Positions 27,911 to 36,426 of a stretch of DNA of 64,000 nt are shown in pieces. The DNA lies in assembly GCA_964036275.1 (NCBI GenBank), contig OZ038434.1, positions 5,785,060-5,849,059 on the forward strand, written 5' to 3'. A program made the translations under genes and the position numbers. The stretch's first letter is position 1, and each line of letters starts with the position of its first letter. The stretch is from Litoditis marina (Eukaryota; Nematoda; Chromadorea; Rhabditida; Rhabditidae). The notes beneath the pieces are model-generated. The model was not told the origin of the DNA, made no database searches, and saw only the letters and a program-made list of their open reading frames with translations.

Positions 27911-28549
27911 AGAGAGAGAGAAAGAGAGAGAAGGAAGGCTAGTGATACGACGGCTAGGATGGAAGGAATTCTATCATTGATTTCTATCTATAGTTAGTAT
28001 ATGAAACTGATGTTTTCTTTTGAACACAATGCTTACAATGTTATATAGAGGAAAAAATCAGTAAATTCAGTAACAAATGAATCATTCATCTGTTTTCCAC
28101 AACAAAGTGTTGACGTACCGCCTGTGCTGATTCCCTTCTCGATGAACATGTCCCACGACAGCTCCGAGTCTGGGTTCCCCTTCACCTTCTGAATTGCCTT
28201 CTCCAGAAATTCCAAAGGGTCAGGGGGTCGATTGTAGATCAATCCGGTCATCAAACCCTGAACATCGAACACCAGAATATGGAGATCACTACTTATAAAA
28301 CTGGCCTATACGGTGTATGCTGTCCTATTCAGCTGTGTTTGTAGTTTGATCCCGTTGATTCTCGGTTGGAATTCGTGAATCACGGCGTATATCGATAATA
28401 AACCACAACGAAAACGTGGTCCCTACCTATGAGTTATTCAACATAATATCCCCTTTAAAACAAACAACACTATTTTGTAATTTCGTTGTTACCTCGAACA
28501 GTTGAGGAATCGAGTGCTCCTGTAGATACAACTTCGCCTCTGCACCCAT
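12501..28549 (-). CDS. AK5: AK5-type adenylate kinase: DPY30-like N-terminus plus two AK domains, 24 exons
   Basis: Nucleoside monophosphate kinase. Exons: 28549-28493, 28257-28119, 26845-26753 (donor uncertain), 26672-26606, 26442-26373, 25981-25825, 25531-25367, 24946-24816, 19122-19015, 18930-18868, 18431-18300, 18017-17927, 17359-17297, 17034-16960, 16408-16322, 16256-16167, 15935-15876, 15564-15505, 15232-15197, 14731-14559, 14374-14258, 13960-13864, 13246-13149 and 12587-12501, about 771 residues with phases that agree throughout. The N-terminus (AKLYLQEHSIPQLFE, then LMTGLIYNRPPDP) matches AK5. Domain 1: P-loop GGPGGGKT, EGFPRE, FKQKTLP. A Ser/Pro/Glu-rich linker of some 200 residues follows, much longer than in human AK5 (562 residues in total). 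Domain 2: GAPGAQK, GDLLRKK, EGYPRS, GGTRAGDD, FKQNTLP, DGDAD. The stop is at 12503. Synteny from memory: C. elegans F13E6.2 beside F13E6.1 (TPD52). Confidence 0.92.
13287..13666. mobile_element. 362-bp fold-back element built of GGTTGCAT units
   Basis: Lies in an AK5 intron. Outer arms (TTACACATGCAACC.. at 13301 and ..GGTTGCTTGTGTAA at 13641) are inverted. The inside is a run of AAATGCAACCGGGTTGCTTTCC-type units in both directions. The direct repeat TACAGTAAT lies at 13287-13295 and 13658-13666, a possible 9-bp target-site duplication. Absence of stop codons in the unit leaves several long but meaningless open frames. Confidence 0.75.
19182..19275. mobile_element. CACGTG-end MITE, copy 1
   Basis: About 94 bp: GCACAGTCACGTGAAACATG, ACACAGTAGAACTCAGAAACGTG, AAAGTGCAC, TTAGAATGCTAACT and CACGTGACT-like ends. 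It is the reverse complement of 21026-21120 and 26028-26121. Lies in the long AK5 intron. Confidence 0.8.
19462..24452 (+). CDS. Nested gene: multi-pass membrane protein of unknown function
   Basis: Complete plus-strand gene inside the 5.7-kb AK5 intron. Exons 19462-19508, 19882-19977 (96 nt, phase-neutral), 20293-20380, 22632-22778, 23104-23202, 23546-23708, 24127-24211 and 24413-24452 give 254 residues. CATTTCAG at 19450-19457 precedes GGCCATG, a likely trans-splice site, so the start is 19462. The first 75 or so residues are polar and Lys/Ser-rich. Hydrophobic segments follow: WVILIWSLLQFILDTLLL, INLITVILGV-like, CISLAGLMLSLIL, SVVALLYPLMAIF and MFGSVVIAAASNIFFY, giving probably four spans, and a short basic tail (RFYRHLKFQRNRC). 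I recognise no family. Large intron 3 (20381-22631) has filled with repeats. The phase chain across eight exons makes chance unlikely. Confidence 0.8.
20771..21352. repeat. 125-bp inverted repeat (fold-back element) with a MITE in its loop
   Basis: Arms 20771-20895 and 21228-21352 are reverse complements with about one mismatch (ATTTGTCTAAAAAAACGATG outer end, GCGAGATTA inner end). The 332-nt loop holds MITE copy 21026-21120. A diverged single arm lies at 56758-56886. Confidence 0.9.
21026..21120. mobile_element. CACGTG-end MITE, copy 2
   Basis: Same orientation as copy 3 and opposite to copy 1: TAAAGTTAGCATTCTAA, GTGCACTTTG, TTTCACGTTTC, GAGTTCTGCTGTGTTTAACATG, TTTCACGTGACTGTGC. Nested in the loop of the fold-back 20771-21352. 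Confidence 0.8.
21478..22035 (+). repeat. Two tandem ~300-bp units, each with a tRNA-like core (SINE-like)
   Basis: Unit 1 (21478-21777) and unit 2 (21778-22035) start AAACTGCGTTA and share GTTAGTAAG, CTCTCAGAAACCGTGATCAATCC and GGGCAGCGCACGTGTGGCGCC, then a tRNA-like core at 21582-21654 and 21880-21953 (A box TGGCTCAGTCGGCAGAGC, B box GGGTTTGAATCC or GGGTTCGAATCC) and GGACAGCATTTTTGTTTTTG. The 5' and 3' acceptor strands do not pair and the anticodon loop is short, so these are tRNA-derived repeats, not working tRNA genes. Confidence 0.75.
22250..22312. repeat. GC-rich palindrome between GCGGCCGC sites
   Basis: GCGGCCGCCGCGCCACGCC... repeats of GCCGCGCCAC end in CACGCGGCCGCC. The two GCGGCCGC boxes give it a self-complementary outline. 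It is an island of nearly all G/C in an AT-rich intron. Confidence 0.6.
23395..23465. repeat. GA-rich simple repeat
   Basis: Purine run of GAGAGA/AAGAGA units in intron 4 of the nested gene. Confidence 0.8.
23970..24023 (+). repeat. Short near-perfect hairpin
   Basis: TGACACTCTTCTCG(C)TGTAGTACT, an 8-nt loop, then AGTACTACA(C)CGAGAAGAGTGTCA: a 23-bp stem with one mismatch, in intron 5 of the nested gene. It could be a tiny palindromic element or a small-RNA hairpin. Confidence 0.7.
26028..26121. mobile_element. CACGTG-end MITE, copy 3
   Basis: GGTCACGTAAAGTTAGCATTCTAA ... TTGCACTTTGTAATTGCACG, GAGTTCTACTGTGTTTAACATG, TTTCACGTGACTGTGC. In an AK5 intron between exons 5 and 6. Confidence 0.8.
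27775..27935. repeat. GA microsatellite
   Basis: GAGAGA run, purest at about 27868-27902, in the AK5 intron between exons 2 and 3. Confidence 0.9.
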
Positions 28550-30915
28550 CCTGGGTTTACGATCTGGAGATGGACATTTCTCTTTATTTATGTTTATTGT
28601 TTTGAAAATAACTTCCAGAATACAGGCAAACATCACTAATAACCTGTTGTTTTTTTCGAACACAGGCAAACATCAATGCTCAATAACATGCTCAATAACT
28701 ACAGGTTTTTTTAATGCGTAGTCTAAGATTCAATCAAGACTATGGGAACATTGACGTTCTACACCCCTTTCAATCCTCAATTTTCCGCAAACTATCTCAA
28801 ACATTGTCGGTAATAACCTATGGTCATCGTAGTAATCATGAATAATGGAAAATATGGTTCAAACACAGTTATTGGTTCGTTACAACATGAAAAGAACACA
28901 TAGTTTGTTTTCCAACTTTCAGATCACTGAAGTTCCAAAAGTCTGTCTTGAACCGATCTTTCGGAACTCGAAAACAGTACACACCGACTGAATACACCTA
29001 CAAATTAAGCCAAATGAACAAATTCAGTTTAAAAAACACATCAGTCACGCAATGCCACAATTTCTAAATGTAACACGAAAGCAGTATAGTCGGTTCCACG
29101 CGCTAGTGAAAATCGCCAGTATAAAAAAGAGAATATCTTTAGAAGCTTTTTAATTGGGTAAAGTTGGTATACAATTCGGGTAGTTTGAGCTATTTTCCTG
29201 TGCTAATACTTAGTTAATTGAGTGCACAATAAATATTATGGAAAATGCAGACCGAGATGAGTATTTTGCTATTTTGGTTGATATTGATGTGTTTGTAGTT
29301 CGACTGCTCTATGTTTTGTCGAAAATCTCAGAAATCTGAGTTTCGTAGAGCAAACTACAATTTAGATCAGTTCATTTTTGCTTCCATTGTTGTAAGCCAT
29401 GATAATGTAACCCATTCATCCACCCAACTATGTGTTTACTTTAGTTTGGAAAAGTTCTTTCGATCCAACTAAACTGCCGCTTTAGCTGACTCAAATTGAA
29501 CTTCAATCTGCCCAAAAAACAGCAATTTGCTGCTTCGAATGTCATTGTTCCATTTGATTCCATAAGCAGGAGAGAATGAGAAAAAAAAACAGAAAGTCGA
29601 CCACCACAACACAACCTGTGCATGAGAGTATGAGCATAAACTTTTATAATAACAGACGTTATTCAAATACTCGTTCCATCACGATCTACATCAAAACGAA
29701 GAGCTGAGCTGTCTACAGGCTTCGCTGTAAGAATTGCAAGTCGAAACGGTCGTATTTGTTCCGAACCTAGTTCAGATGTTCTTCTGTTTCATCGATCAGA
29801 CTACAACTTGAACTTTGGCACCTTCCCTGATAGCTCACATTCAAAATGTCTTTAATGTCTTCCGGATTCAGCTAGAGGTGGACTTTATCCCAAATCAAGA
29901 AGTGTTCGGGAGAAAAAAATTGAAATGGTAGAGTCAATTGAATAATAATAAGTACATAATGTGTTATAGAGCAGTAATGCCTGAGGGTAGAGTCATTGGG
30001 GCGTGTAACGTGGCTGATGGCTAATTCGCACGGAATGCCTGACTGCCCCAGGGTATCCATGGAGACTGATAATCTGATAATGCGTTTAGGCTCCGTCACA
30101 ACAGGTAAACAATAAGAAAACACTAATTCACTCACTTACTATTATAGTAACCTTTTAGTAAACCGCAAATTACTGACATCTGTGGATAGAAAGTCTACGG
30201 GAAGGCTAATTAGGAGTGATTTGAATATCATAAATATGTTTTTGTTATTGTTATCTTCGACACGTCCGTGTATAACATGCATTAACTTCCGATTGTAAAA
30301 ACGACGAGGACTATGGTCGTTGAGTTGTTAAACTACTGCTTGTAAGAATATGTAACCATTCTTCTAAAAACTTTTAATCTTGCCAACAACTTTTTACCAA
30401 CTCGGCAGTAAATCTGTGATATTCATTTGAGAAAAAGTTGTGTATTTTATTTCTTATTAAAATCACTGTCCTAATTGCATAATCGGCACTTCACTTGCAA
30501 GGCCAATCGGAAAGTTAACTATTGTTATTTGCCTGTGATTTCACCTCTCAACAATGATATAGAAAACAAACTCCAACATTAAATATATTATTTTCCAAAA
30601 GTACAAGGCGATATTTTACAAAGCGCATAAAAGACAGTTTTTAGTATGCGGAATGTGCACAGTGGGATGCTTAAACTTTTCACAGAACACCGAAAACTTA
30701 CATAACCCCATCCACAAATGTACACGTATTATAAATAGACAAAAAGCCGTTAATGACGAGACAGCTATCACAAGAAAGGAGAGAAATTATAATTGTCGTT
30801 CAGAAATTTGGGTTAAATACACGGGTGTATATCAAAAGAATGACACTTCATGAGTGCATCATTTGAAGAGAATAATTTCAAGTCATCGCTGATGCGCTTT
30901 CACAAAAATTCAGAA
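28550..30915. other. AK5/TPD52 intergenic region
   Basis: 2.4 kb between the AK5 start and the TPD52 stop, both on the minus strand. I see no gene. It holds a TTTGTAGTTYGA inverted pair at 29288-29365 and short open frames (for example 30653-30853) with no motif or splice context. Confidence 0.5.
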
Positions 30916-33397
30916 TCAGGGCATTGGCTTGGCTTCTTCAGCAGGTGTGGCTGCTTCGCTACCACCACGTGCCGCTCCTGATAGTTGATCGATTGAGGTG
31001 GAAGCGGCCATCTTTGCCTGAAATCATCATCATATCAATAAAAACACTACGTTGCTTTTCCAGCAAGGAACCCAGTCATTCTCATTCAGCATCATTCCTA
31101 ACGTCATGTTGGACCAGATTTCAATATTTTAAAAGAAAGCAGTTGCAAGTCTGAGCTCAGAATATATTGGAACACAGTAGGATACCGTGAAGATTTAATG
31201 AACGACTAATTTCATCTTCGATGTGTTTCAATTTGAACTTATAGTGACGAGAAGAATCTTGAAAAGTAAAAAATTATAAGGGATCATTTCACTTTCACCC
31301 CCCCCCCCCCCCTCCCACAGTGGGGGGGGGGGGGGGGGGGGGGGGTGAAAGTTGTATGGAACAATCCCAACTAATAGTTGGAAGGGTGAGGGTGATTGTT
31401 CAAAATTGTCAGGCATGTAACTTTCACCCTCAATTACGTTGGTGGAGGGTATTTGATTTGTTCTATGTCGACATTGAACTAACCCCCCCCCCCCACCCTC
31501 TCTTACATTTAACTCTGACCCCCCACCGTTTTCTGTCGAAACTACTACGAGAGGGCAAAATTAAGATGGTGGGCGATTCCACTATTTTTCCAATTATAAA
31601 CCCTACACCGTCAGAGCGGGTGTATAGGATTCAGGTTTTGTATACTGTATTAAATTTAATGAAAACCTGGTCTTGAGTGTTTATCCAGCCATTTTTGTTG
31701 AAAACAGGTTTCCATAATAAAGAACATTAGCTTTGGCGATGTATGATCACAAAAACTCACATTATTGTAAGCAGATCCTAACTTGCTCTCAAATGATTTG
31801 AAAAGGCTGGAATTGCGCATTCCGTTCCATTTCTCTTTCACAGTGTCAGCAGTTGCCGATGCTACCTCTTGCGTCTTGTGGAACCTGTAATAAGATACAT
31901 TCCACGGTAAGTTGTTTTGAGAACAGAAATCGGGGTAACCAGAGAAGAGAGGTGCGTTTTTGGTGCACCCCGGGGAAGGCGTCTTCTGAGAATTGTCTAA
32001 TATCAGATCGCCCAGCTACAATTGTCGGGTTTAATGCAAAAGTCATGAGTAATCCAGTTTGATTTGTTTTTTTTTTGTTGAAACAAGGTAATCAAACATC
32101 ACGTTTCCCCCAACCTCAAAGTCTTTTTACGTCTGAAAGTTTACTAATTATAGAACTTAGAGCATCCGAGGGCATGACTCCGTCCATGGATTATGGAAAT
32201 TGGAACAGTGACGTGTGCCCACAAAGTTTCCGTTTCAGATGGGGAAAAAAATTTCCGTTTCAGTTCGTTTGGAAATTGGAAAGGAACTACCTATATTCAA
32301 AACTTTTAATTAGATTCTATTTACAAATACAGAATGGGACTTACGCCTCTGTATCTGTGACCACTTTTATCCCTTTGTTGATGTCGTTCGTGAACTCGAC
32401 AAGGGGATTCAAACCCAGCTTTCTCTTCAACTCAGAAGAATGCTTCTGACGAGCCAACAGAACTTGTTTGAGAGTTGTGATTTCGTCCTCAGTCTGTAAA
32501 GTCAAAACTATGAAAATCAACACGGCAGACACTCACAAAATCGTTCACTGTTACCGTGAACGCGTTCCAGCAAGCCGGTACAAAAGTAGTGAGAGAAGCG
32601 TCCCAGTTCTCTAAAGTTCTCTTTCGTATGGTCAAACTATCGCGAACAAATTTCATCACATAAATCCAAACGGTGAACAACTGTGTTAATTCTAATTTTT
32701 TCAAATTTCAATTATGCCATAAAGGCGGAAAAGAGATAATAGGTTCCAAGCTGAGATTAAACAAACAACGTTGTGTTGATTCGAACTAGAACTAACCTTC
32801 TTTAGCTCTTCTCTTAGAAGTTCCTTCTCAGCTTCACTCAATTCGTTAACATTGTCGTCCATGTCGAACACTGGATCTCCAGCTAAACATACGAAGTTAA
32901 ATACTACACAAAACAGAGCTCGACACCAACAACCCAAGCTTGAATAACATATTGTTAGTTAAAATTGAGAATTTTCGAAGCCCCCGATTCGCATTCACGC
33001 AAATTTCGTGGTCGCTTGAAGATTTCAAGACTGGCAAATGAATTTGCAAACTGTTGTCTCAATCAGCGATTCGACTACAACGTCGTAAGCATCTGAGATT
33101 GTACATTGTCAGGCGTATCAGACGATAGCATTCCTGAGGAAGATTTTCTTATCAATGTTGATAGAAAAAACCCTGCGATCGACAATTACTTCAATATCTT
33201 AGAATTAATCAAAACTGAATGCATTGAAGATGTGTCTGAGATGCGGCAGACTAGAGAAAAATTCATATATGTTTACCTAGAACCTTTGCAACAAATCCAT
33301 TCCGGATAGGAGATACGTTATCCTACTTCTTTTAGTAAGCCTAAGAGTAAAGAGAAACAATTAATACAAACTTACTTTCCATAGCGGTGGTGGCCAT
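30916..33397 (-). CDS. TPD52: Tumor protein D52 (TPD52) family coiled-coil protein
   Basis: Adaptor-like coiled-coil protein of vesicle and lipid-droplet traffic. Exons 33397-33376, 32882-32797, 32493-32345, 31884-31761 and 31017-30916 give 160 residues. Near the start come DPVFDMDD and the coiled coil SEAEKELLREELKKV-TEDEITTLKQVLLARQKHSSELKRKLG, which matches the D52 core. GMRNSSLFKSFESKLG matches the D52 NSPTFKSFEEKV block, and the tail is Ser/Ala/Glu-rich (AAKPMP-like end). An extra phase-0 exon fits at 32680-32537 (48 codons) and would split the coiled coil; I treat it as a cassette exon. A CTTTCAG acceptor at about 33424-33430 upstream of the ATG suggests trans-splicing. Intron 4 contains a C15/G24 hairpin. 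Confidence 0.92.
31286..31355. repeat. C15/G24 hairpin inside TPD52 intron 4
   Basis: ACTTTCAC followed by 15 C (31298-31312), TCCCACAGT, then 24 G (31322-31345) and TGAAAGT. The arms are inverted repeats. The G run can form a quadruplex. Confidence 0.9.
32537..32680 (-). CDS. TPD52: Putative TPD52 cassette exon
   Basis: 144 nt open in phase 0 with an acceptor (AACACAG) and donor (TTT|GTGAGT). It encodes 48 residues (LFTVWIYVMKFVRDSLTIRK..., ending VTVNDF). Insertion would fall after EELKK in the middle of the coiled coil. Skipping it leaves the canonical D52 sequence, so it should be optional if real. Confidence 0.5.
33112..33309 (+). CDS. Weak candidate exon in TPD52 intron 1, opposite strand
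   Basis: ATTGTCAG at 33104-33111 looks like an acceptor and is followed by an open frame to TAG at 33307-33309, acidic and protein-like (GVSDDSIPEEDFLINVDRKN...). No ATG and no further exon found. No family recognised. Confidence 0.2.
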   Translation, partial: GVSDDSIPEEDFLINVDRKNPAIDNYFNILELIKTECIEDVSEMRQTREKFIYVYLEPLQQIHSG

Positions 33398-34082
33398 ACT
33401 TGAGTCGTAAACGGTAGAAGTTTTCTGAAAGAGAACAATTGCTTGTACGAGATTGAAGCACGAAATGTTAATATTTCACGCATAATGCATAAACGTAAAA
33501 GTTTAGTTCATTCGCGAGTGACGCACGACTTTTCACAGCTTCGGCGTAGATTTTTGGCGCTCTAATTCGAGAAAAGTCTAATAATTATCAACGGAATATA
33601 TATCACGTGACGTAATTGTAGTTAATAAATATAATTTATACGTGCATTCATTTGGGACTATGCTTCCCACCTAGAGATGCGAATGCTACCTAAAAAAGAG
33701 AACTGAGTTACTAAACGGAATAGGTGATACTCAATTCAAAAATATACATGATTCACATCACATAAACTGAAGCTTGACTCAAAGCCTTATATATTTTCAG
33801 TGGTTGCTATTGGTTCAATAGTTTCTTGACGTGCTGCATAAGCTCTATACTATTTATTCTGCAATTGCATCACATGCATATTCATATGTATTATTATATT
33901 ACACAAATTAAATAACTGCGGCAAAATTGAACATGCAGCCTCATTATTGATTTTTACGTGTGGGGTAGTGAGCGTGGCAGGACCATCCCACCATGGTGTA
34001 TTTAATACTCAGTCATCCGAAATTGCGATGAAACCGAACTTCGTCCTAAACTTATCACTCTAGAGCACAGCAGCGCTTAAAG
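33398..34082. promoter_or_regulatory. Shared divergent promoter region of TPD52 and rpl-7A
   Basis: 685 bp between two divergent starts. A TATA-like GTATTTAAT at 33998-34006 sits about 75 bp before the rpl-7A ATG. No other feature seen. Confidence 0.5.
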
Positions 34083-35853
34083 ATGGTGAGTTTTTTTGTG
34101 TATTTATGTTTTATGCATATGTGTAAGTTGTAATTGGCATAGTTTATTCTTTTATTATAAATGAATATTCGAAATTGAGCTCTCAGTAAAAATAGTTGTG
34201 TGGTTGAATTCACAGAATTAGAAATCTCATTTTCCTTATATTTTTTTTCTTCAGCCGTCCAAGAAGGTACTCAAAAAGAAGGTAGCTGCTCCCCCAGCCC
34301 AGCTTCGCGCTGCCGCTAATGTCCAGAAGGAGGTGAAGAACCCTCTCTTCGAGAAGAGAAACAAGAACTTCCACATCGGTGAGCTTTTTATTTAGTTCTC
34401 ATTGATAGTACTACTCATTCCATTCTGCCCATGTTACGACTGGACTGGAATCAACATTTTCTCTCCTTTGGAGGTTGAATCTCTCAAATCCTCCTTCATA
34501 CAATTCATTTTTTCATTCACTCTTACTAATAGTTCGACAATTGTTTTTATTGCTTTGAATTTTTCTTTATTGACAATGTTTTCTAGGTGGTGATATCCAG
34601 CCCAAGAGAGATCTTACCCGGTTCGTGAAGTGGCCCAAGTACATCCGTCTCCAACGCCAGAAGGCCGTTCTCCAGAAGAGACTCAAGATCCCACCAACTG
34701 TCAACCAATTCCGCACTGGTCTTGACAAACAGACCGGTTTGTCCGTTTAGCTCTCTTGTAATAAGCACATATGTGCAATGATGCTTGAGGTCTAAACTGA
34801 GGTTTGTTCCTTCCCGTTTTTCTCTTACTTTAAGAGTCAAGAAGTAATCTAATGTTGCAGTTTCCCGTCAGTGTATACAACTGTGAGATGTGTGCATTTT
34901 TGCATTAACTAATTTTTCAGCCTCTCAAGTCTTCAAGCTTTTGGACAAGTACCGTCCTGAATCAAAGGAGCAGAAGAAGGAGCGTCTCCGCTCTCGTGCC
35001 GAAGCTCGTGCCGCCGGAAAGACCGAGGAAGTTACCAAGAGACCTCCCGTTGTTCGTCAAGGAATCAACACCATCACCAGACTGGTCGAGACCAGAAAGG
35101 TTTGTAACATTGAAGAGCTAGCCCTGCGATTTATCATTTCCCTTGCACAGCTGTTCACACTTGTGCAGATTCGTTAAATAAGTTCAAGCCACAATCTTGC
35201 ACGGTTTTCTTAGCTGATCACATGACCCGCAACGGCTTTGTTTTTTTTGTGGTGTTTAGCAAAATTGAAATGTTTCAATCTTCATGGTCTCATTTCAGGC
35301 GCAGTTGGTCCTGATCGCTCACGACGTTGATCCCATCGAGATCGTCATCTTCCTCCCCGCCTTGTGCCGCAAGTTCAACGTCCCCTACGCCATCGTCAAG
35401 GGAAAGGCCGCTCTCGGAACCGTTGTTCGTCGCAAGACAGTTTCAGCCCTCGCCATTGTTGATGTCAACCCGTGGGTTCTTTCAACGATTTCGGTTTGTA
35501 CTCTTATTTCACTGTTGTCTTTGGTCAAATAGTTGCTTTCTCTCTGTGATCTGGTGTTCAGGGCTGTCAAGCTCCGTGTAGATTTAATCTTGAACTTATT
35601 ATACGAAGCTGAGTGATGATAGTTAGAGCTCTGTTTTTTCCTCTAGTTGAACATGTAACCACTTCTTAACAATATCTGTTTCAGTGAAGACAAGTCTGCT
35701 CTCTCTAAGATCGTCGAGACTGTGACGACCAACTTCAACGAACGTGGAGAGGAGATCCGCAAGCACTGGGGTGGTGGAATTATGTCCGCTCGCTCTGATG
35801 CCCGCAAGAACAAGCTCGAGCGCGCCAAGGCCAAGGAACTCGGCCGTATCTAA
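34083..35853 (+). CDS. rpl-7A: 60S ribosomal protein L7A (eL8)
   Basis: Large-subunit ribosomal protein. Exons 34083-34085 (only the ATG), 34255-34378, 34587-34736, 34921-35099, 35299-35471 and 35685-35853 give 265 residues, against 266 in human RPL7A. Start [37 protein letters not shown]; the L7Ae/L30e RNA-binding core [39 protein letters not shown]; end [15 protein letters not shown] and KAKELGRI. Exon 1 consisting of the start codon alone is typical of ribosomal protein genes. ATTAAA at 35868 may be the poly(A) signal. Codon use is more biased to C-ending codons than in the neighbours, as expected for a highly expressed gene. Confidence 0.98.
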
Positions 35854-36197
35854 TTGTTGTTTTGTTATTAAACATTTGTTATCAGATTTGTTTGTCTGGA
35901 TAGTTGTAGAAGGGAAGCCTATGTCAGCTTAAGCTGCCCACTAATTTTCCATCATAGAAACTTCCGCTCGGGAAACTAGTCTAATTTTGCCAAGAAAAAA
36001 AGTAAGTCTTTAAGTTTTTTCCTCATTTTGACTGGAGCTCCTTTTCACTGCTCAGACAGATTCCTGCCAATTGGCATGCCAATTTTTACGTTAGGCTGCC
36101 AACTTCTGCCAATTTCGCATTTTTCGTGCGACGTCACCTAGCCGACAATCAGTTTTTCAAGGCGACAAACATTGAGAAATGTCCCTACCTAAAGCAA

Positions 36198-36426
36198 ACC
36201 GGGGTTTATTGTTGTACAATCACCCCCCCCCCCCCCCAATACAAATAGAGGGGTAATAGTACAACCCCGGACCTGTTTAACAATTGCCCCCCACTCAATC
36301 CAAACCTGCAGTAAAGAAGGACGTTGTACTTTTGATTGGAGGTGGGGGGTGATTGTACTACCGCGGCTCGGATTCCAACCTATTTCGACTCGAGGGGGCG
36401 GGGGGACAATTGTACAATAAACCCTA
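36198..36426. repeat. Nested inverted repeat with C and G tracts
   Basis: Outer arms GGGGTTTATTGTTGTACAATCACCCC (36201) and GGGGACAATTGTACAATAAACCC (36403). Inner arms CAATTGCCCCCCACTCAATC (36282) and GATTGGAGGTGGGGGGTGATTG (36335). Includes C15 at 36223-36237. Confidence 0.75.

Noticed and set aside
34737..35684. C/D-box snoRNA in rpl-7A introns (the vertebrate gene hosts several)
   Set aside because: ATGATGC..CTGA at about 34777 and CTGAGTGATGA at about 35608 look like boxes, but spacing and the second box of each pair are missing.
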